From an uncultured Flavobacteriales bacterium (lineage in GTDB: Bacteria > Bacteroidota > Bacteroidia > Flavobacteriales_E > Vicingaceae), in contig CAJXRL010000119.1 in NCBI GenBank assembly GCA_913059105.1, positions 1 to 7,994 of the forward strand: a DNA stretch of 7,994 bases. Direction: 5' to 3'. Under the pieces are notes generated by a model. That model was not told the DNA's origin. It saw only the letters and a program-made list of their open reading frames with translations, and searched no databases. The position numbers were made by a program, and so were the translations under genes. Of the stretch, positions 6,945-7,994 are shown piece by piece. Every line of letters begins with the position of its first letter. Positions within the stretch are counted from its first letter, which is position 1.

Positions 6945-6962
6945 TAAACGCAATTGCGTTTA
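6945..6962. repeat. 18-bp perfect palindrome TAAACGCAATTGCGTTTA
   Basis: Each half, TAAACGCAA, is an exact reverse complement of the other, with no spacer. It lies 31 bp before the RidA-family start and just before the CTAAGTGTTGT repeat. It could be an operator for a dimeric regulator or part of a recombination junction. A perfect 18-mer palindrome is not expected often by chance in 8 kb. Confidence 0.7.
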
Positions 6963-6963
6963 T

Positions 6964-6974
6964 CTAAGTGTTGT
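6964..6974 (+). repeat. Direct repeat CTAAGTGTTGT, left copy flanking the RidA gene
   Basis: This matches CTAAGCGTTGT at 7491-7501 with one difference (T for C at position 6), in the same orientation. The similarity extends loosely upstream (TTTAT here, TTTTAGC at the right copy). Unlike the right copy, it has no upstream CACAAC partner, so it looks like a half-site at the boundary with the dnaB unit. Confidence 0.5.
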
Positions 6975-6993
6975 AAATAATTAGAAAACAAGA

Positions 6994-7467
6994 ATGAATC
7001 CACTTGATAAATTAATAGAGTTGCAACTTGAACTTCCTAGTGTTTCATCACCAGGAGGAAACTATGTCTCAGTAAACATTCGGGAAAACGTAGCTTATAT
7101 TGCAATTCAATTTCCGATTTTGAACGAAGATTACTTATTTCAAGGACGATTAGGCAAGGAAATTACAACGAAACAAGGTTGTAAAGCAATGGAGTTGTGC
7201 GCTCTGAATGTTTTGGCTCAAGTGCATAAAAAAATTGGTTTTGATAACATTGTTGGTCTGAACCATATTGATGCATATTATCGATCAGCATCAAATTGGG
7301 ATGACTCACCAATTGTGGTTAACGGAGCATCAGATTTGTTCGTGAATGTTTTGGAAAAAAAAGGAATACATTCAAGAGCAATATTTGGAGTTGAAAAACT
7401 ACCGCGGAGTTTTAGCGTTGGATTAACAGCTTCCTTTACAATAAAACCTACTCACAACAATGTGTAA
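6994..7467 (+). CDS. RidA/YjgF family protein, divergent active site
   Basis: The 157-aa protein belongs to the longer RidA-like (YjgF/YER057c/UK114) group of about 150-160 residues. Visible landmarks are the N-terminal LELPSVSSPGGNYVSV (residues 13-28), GRLGKEITTKQGCKAMELCALNVLA (51-76), the signature VNGASDL (109-115) and HSRAIFGVEKLP (126-137). RidA enzymes are trimers that hydrolyse reactive enamine/imine intermediates to keto acids in the cytoplasm. The carboxylate-binding Arg (R105 of E. coli RidA) aligns with R128. The active-site Glu (E120) aligns with T145, and the nearby E118 position is G143, so classical deaminase activity is doubtful. The ATG at 6994 fits the family start; there is no Shine-Dalgarno. 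The last codons (THNNV) lie inside an attC-like inverted repeat, and the gene is flanked by CTAAGYGTTGT repeats, which suggests a mobile cassette. Confidence 0.9.
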   Translation: MNPLDKLIELQLELPSVSSPGGNYVSVNIRENVAYIAIQFPILNEDYLFQGRLGKEITTKQGCKAMELCALNVLAQVHKKIGFDNIVGLNHIDAYYRSASNWDDSPIVVNGASDLFVNVLEKKGIHSRAIFGVEKLPRSFSVGLTASFTIKPTHNNV

Positions 7468-7503
7468 AAATGCATTAAATGTATTTTAGCCTAAGCGTTG
7501 TGC
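7453..7503 (+). repeat. attC-like imperfect inverted repeat after the RidA gene
   Basis: CACAAC (7453-7458) pairs with GTTGTG (7497-7502). Inside this, TAAAA (7465-7469) pairs with TTTTA (7484-7488), and CAT (7473-7475) pairs with ATG (7479-7481) around a 3-nt loop. Two outer stems separated by unpaired bases around a short central hairpin is the layout of an integron attC. The outer boxes depart from the canonical RYYYAAC/GTTRRRY at internal bases. It overlaps the RidA stop codon and contains the right copy of CTAAGYGTTGT (7491-7501). No integrase is in the window. Confidence 0.4.
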
Positions 7504-7525
7504 AATGCATGACAAACAAGAAATT

Positions 7526-7921
7526 ATGAACTTAAACCAGATAACAATTCCATCATTAGATTTGAAAAAATCAATCCCTTTTTATGAAAAAATAGGACTT
7601 AAGTTGATTGTGAAATCTCTACCACATTATGCACGATTTGAATGCCCTAACGGAAACTCAACTTTTTCAATTCATCAGACAGAGGTATTGCCAAAAGGTG
7701 ATGGAATATATGTGTACTTTGAATGCAAAAATCTTGACGAACAAGTTGAGGAATTAAAAAGAAAAGGAATTGAATTTGACCTAGAACCGACTGACCAAAG
7801 ATGGTTATGGAGAGAGGCAAAACTAAAAGATGTTGACGGAAATCAACTAATATTATTTTACGGAGGAGAAAACCGACTGAACCCACCTTGGCGAATTGAA
7901 AACAATAAAACTGATTCATGA
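7526..7921 (+). CDS. VOC family (glyoxalase/bleomycin-resistance fold) protein
   Basis: This is a 131-aa single-domain VOC protein. The first beta-alpha module is NQITIPSLDLKKSIPFYEKIGL (residues 4-25). The second ends with LKDVDGNQLILFYGGENRLNPPWRI, where DGN precedes the last strand as in glyoxalase-like proteins. Typical metal-ligand positions look altered: the first-strand His is Q5, the 'H' of the second module is in YVYFE, and the usual Glu after GN is Ile. It may therefore bind a ligand without a glyoxalase-type metal. The ATG at 7526 gives the usual family start (MNLNQI). An in-frame ATG at 7505, directly after GTTGTGCA, would add seven residues (MHDKQEI). The gene sits 58 bp after the RidA gene with only the inverted repeat between them. 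The TGA stop is 25 bp before the adapter, so the protein is complete. Its substrate cannot be told from sequence. Confidence 0.9.
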   Translation: MNLNQITIPSLDLKKSIPFYEKIGLKLIVKSLPHYARFECPNGNSTFSIHQTEVLPKGDGIYVYFECKNLDEQVEELKRKGIEFDLEPTDQRWLWREAKLKDVDGNQLILFYGGENRLNPPWRIENNKTDS

Positions 7922-7946
7922 ATCTTCAATTGGTGGTTTTTACATT

Positions 7947-7994
7947 CTGTCTCTTATACACATCTGACGCTGCCGACGATCTACTCTGTGTAGA
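7947..7994 (-). other. Nextera adapter, i5 index and P5 stub (artefact)
   Basis: Positions 7947-7979 are the reverse complement of the adapter at 1-33. Positions 7980-7987 (TCTACTCT) are the reverse complement of AGAGTAGA, the Nextera i5 index S504/N504. Positions 7988-7994 (GTGTAGA) are the start of the reverse-complemented P5 primer. None of this is genomic. Confidence 0.98.

Noticed and set aside
7647..7919. 90-codon open frame antisense to the VOC gene
   Set aside because: The plus-strand frame has clear VOC family features; the antisense product is low-complexity and hydrophobic without a recognisable domain.
7913..7924. 12-bp palindrome GATTCATGAATC over the VOC stop codon
   Set aside because: About two 12-bp palindromes are expected by chance in 8 kb, and no U-tract follows, so a terminator is not supported.
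1..7979. 33-bp terminal inverted repeats that would make the whole window look like a composite transposon
   Set aside because: They are exact Nextera adapter sequences with an index and P5 stub; the 19-bp core is the Tn5 mosaic end used in library preparation.

Overview
This looks like a chromosomal fragment of a Bacteroidota bacterium, most likely from Flavobacteriales. The DNA is AT-rich, the genes have no Shine-Dalgarno sequences, promoters carry the Bacteroidetes -7 element TAnnTTTG, and the proteins are flavobacterial in style. Both ends are library artefact: an Illumina Nextera adapter with the Tn5 mosaic end lies at 1-33, and its reverse complement, an i5 index and a P5 stub lie at 7947-7994. 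Real genomic DNA is 34-7946.

Layout. On the minus strand at the left are a cold-shock protein cut by the fragment end (34-132), about 500 bp without a gene, and ispE (MEP isoprenoid pathway, 635-1444). Divergent from ispE is accA (fatty-acid synthesis, 1539-2504). accA converges on a minus-strand lipoprotein gene (2501-3787), and the two stop codons overlap. Divergent from the lipoprotein is dnaB (replicative helicase, 4003-5556). dnaB is followed 36 bp later by a secreted protein of a family usually named 'asparagine synthetase B' (5593-6852), although it has none of that enzyme's motifs. After a 141-bp AT-rich gap with an 18-bp perfect palindrome come two small plus-strand genes: a RidA/YjgF-family protein (6994-7467) and a VOC/glyoxalase-fold protein (7526-7921).

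The left 6.9 kb is core housekeeping sequence (cold-shock RNA chaperone, isoprenoid precursor, fatty-acid initiation, replication fork helicase) with two poorly understood envelope proteins. The right 1 kb reads as accessory. The RidA gene is bracketed by direct repeats CTAAGYGTTGT, and its 3' end overlaps a roughly 50-nt imperfect inverted repeat (CACAAC...GTTGTG) laid out like an integron attC site. This suggests small mobile cassettes inserted downstream of the dnaB unit.

The other points worth a second look are two genes (ispE, dnaB) whose -7 promoter element ends exactly 4 nt before the ATG, implying leaderless mRNAs; an SSB-like acidic C-terminal tip on DnaB; a putative surface-export signal on the lipoprotein; and the Cys/His glutamine-amidotransferase-like signature of the 'asparagine synthetase B' protein. 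I see no CRISPR array, tRNA, rRNA, transposase or integrase.
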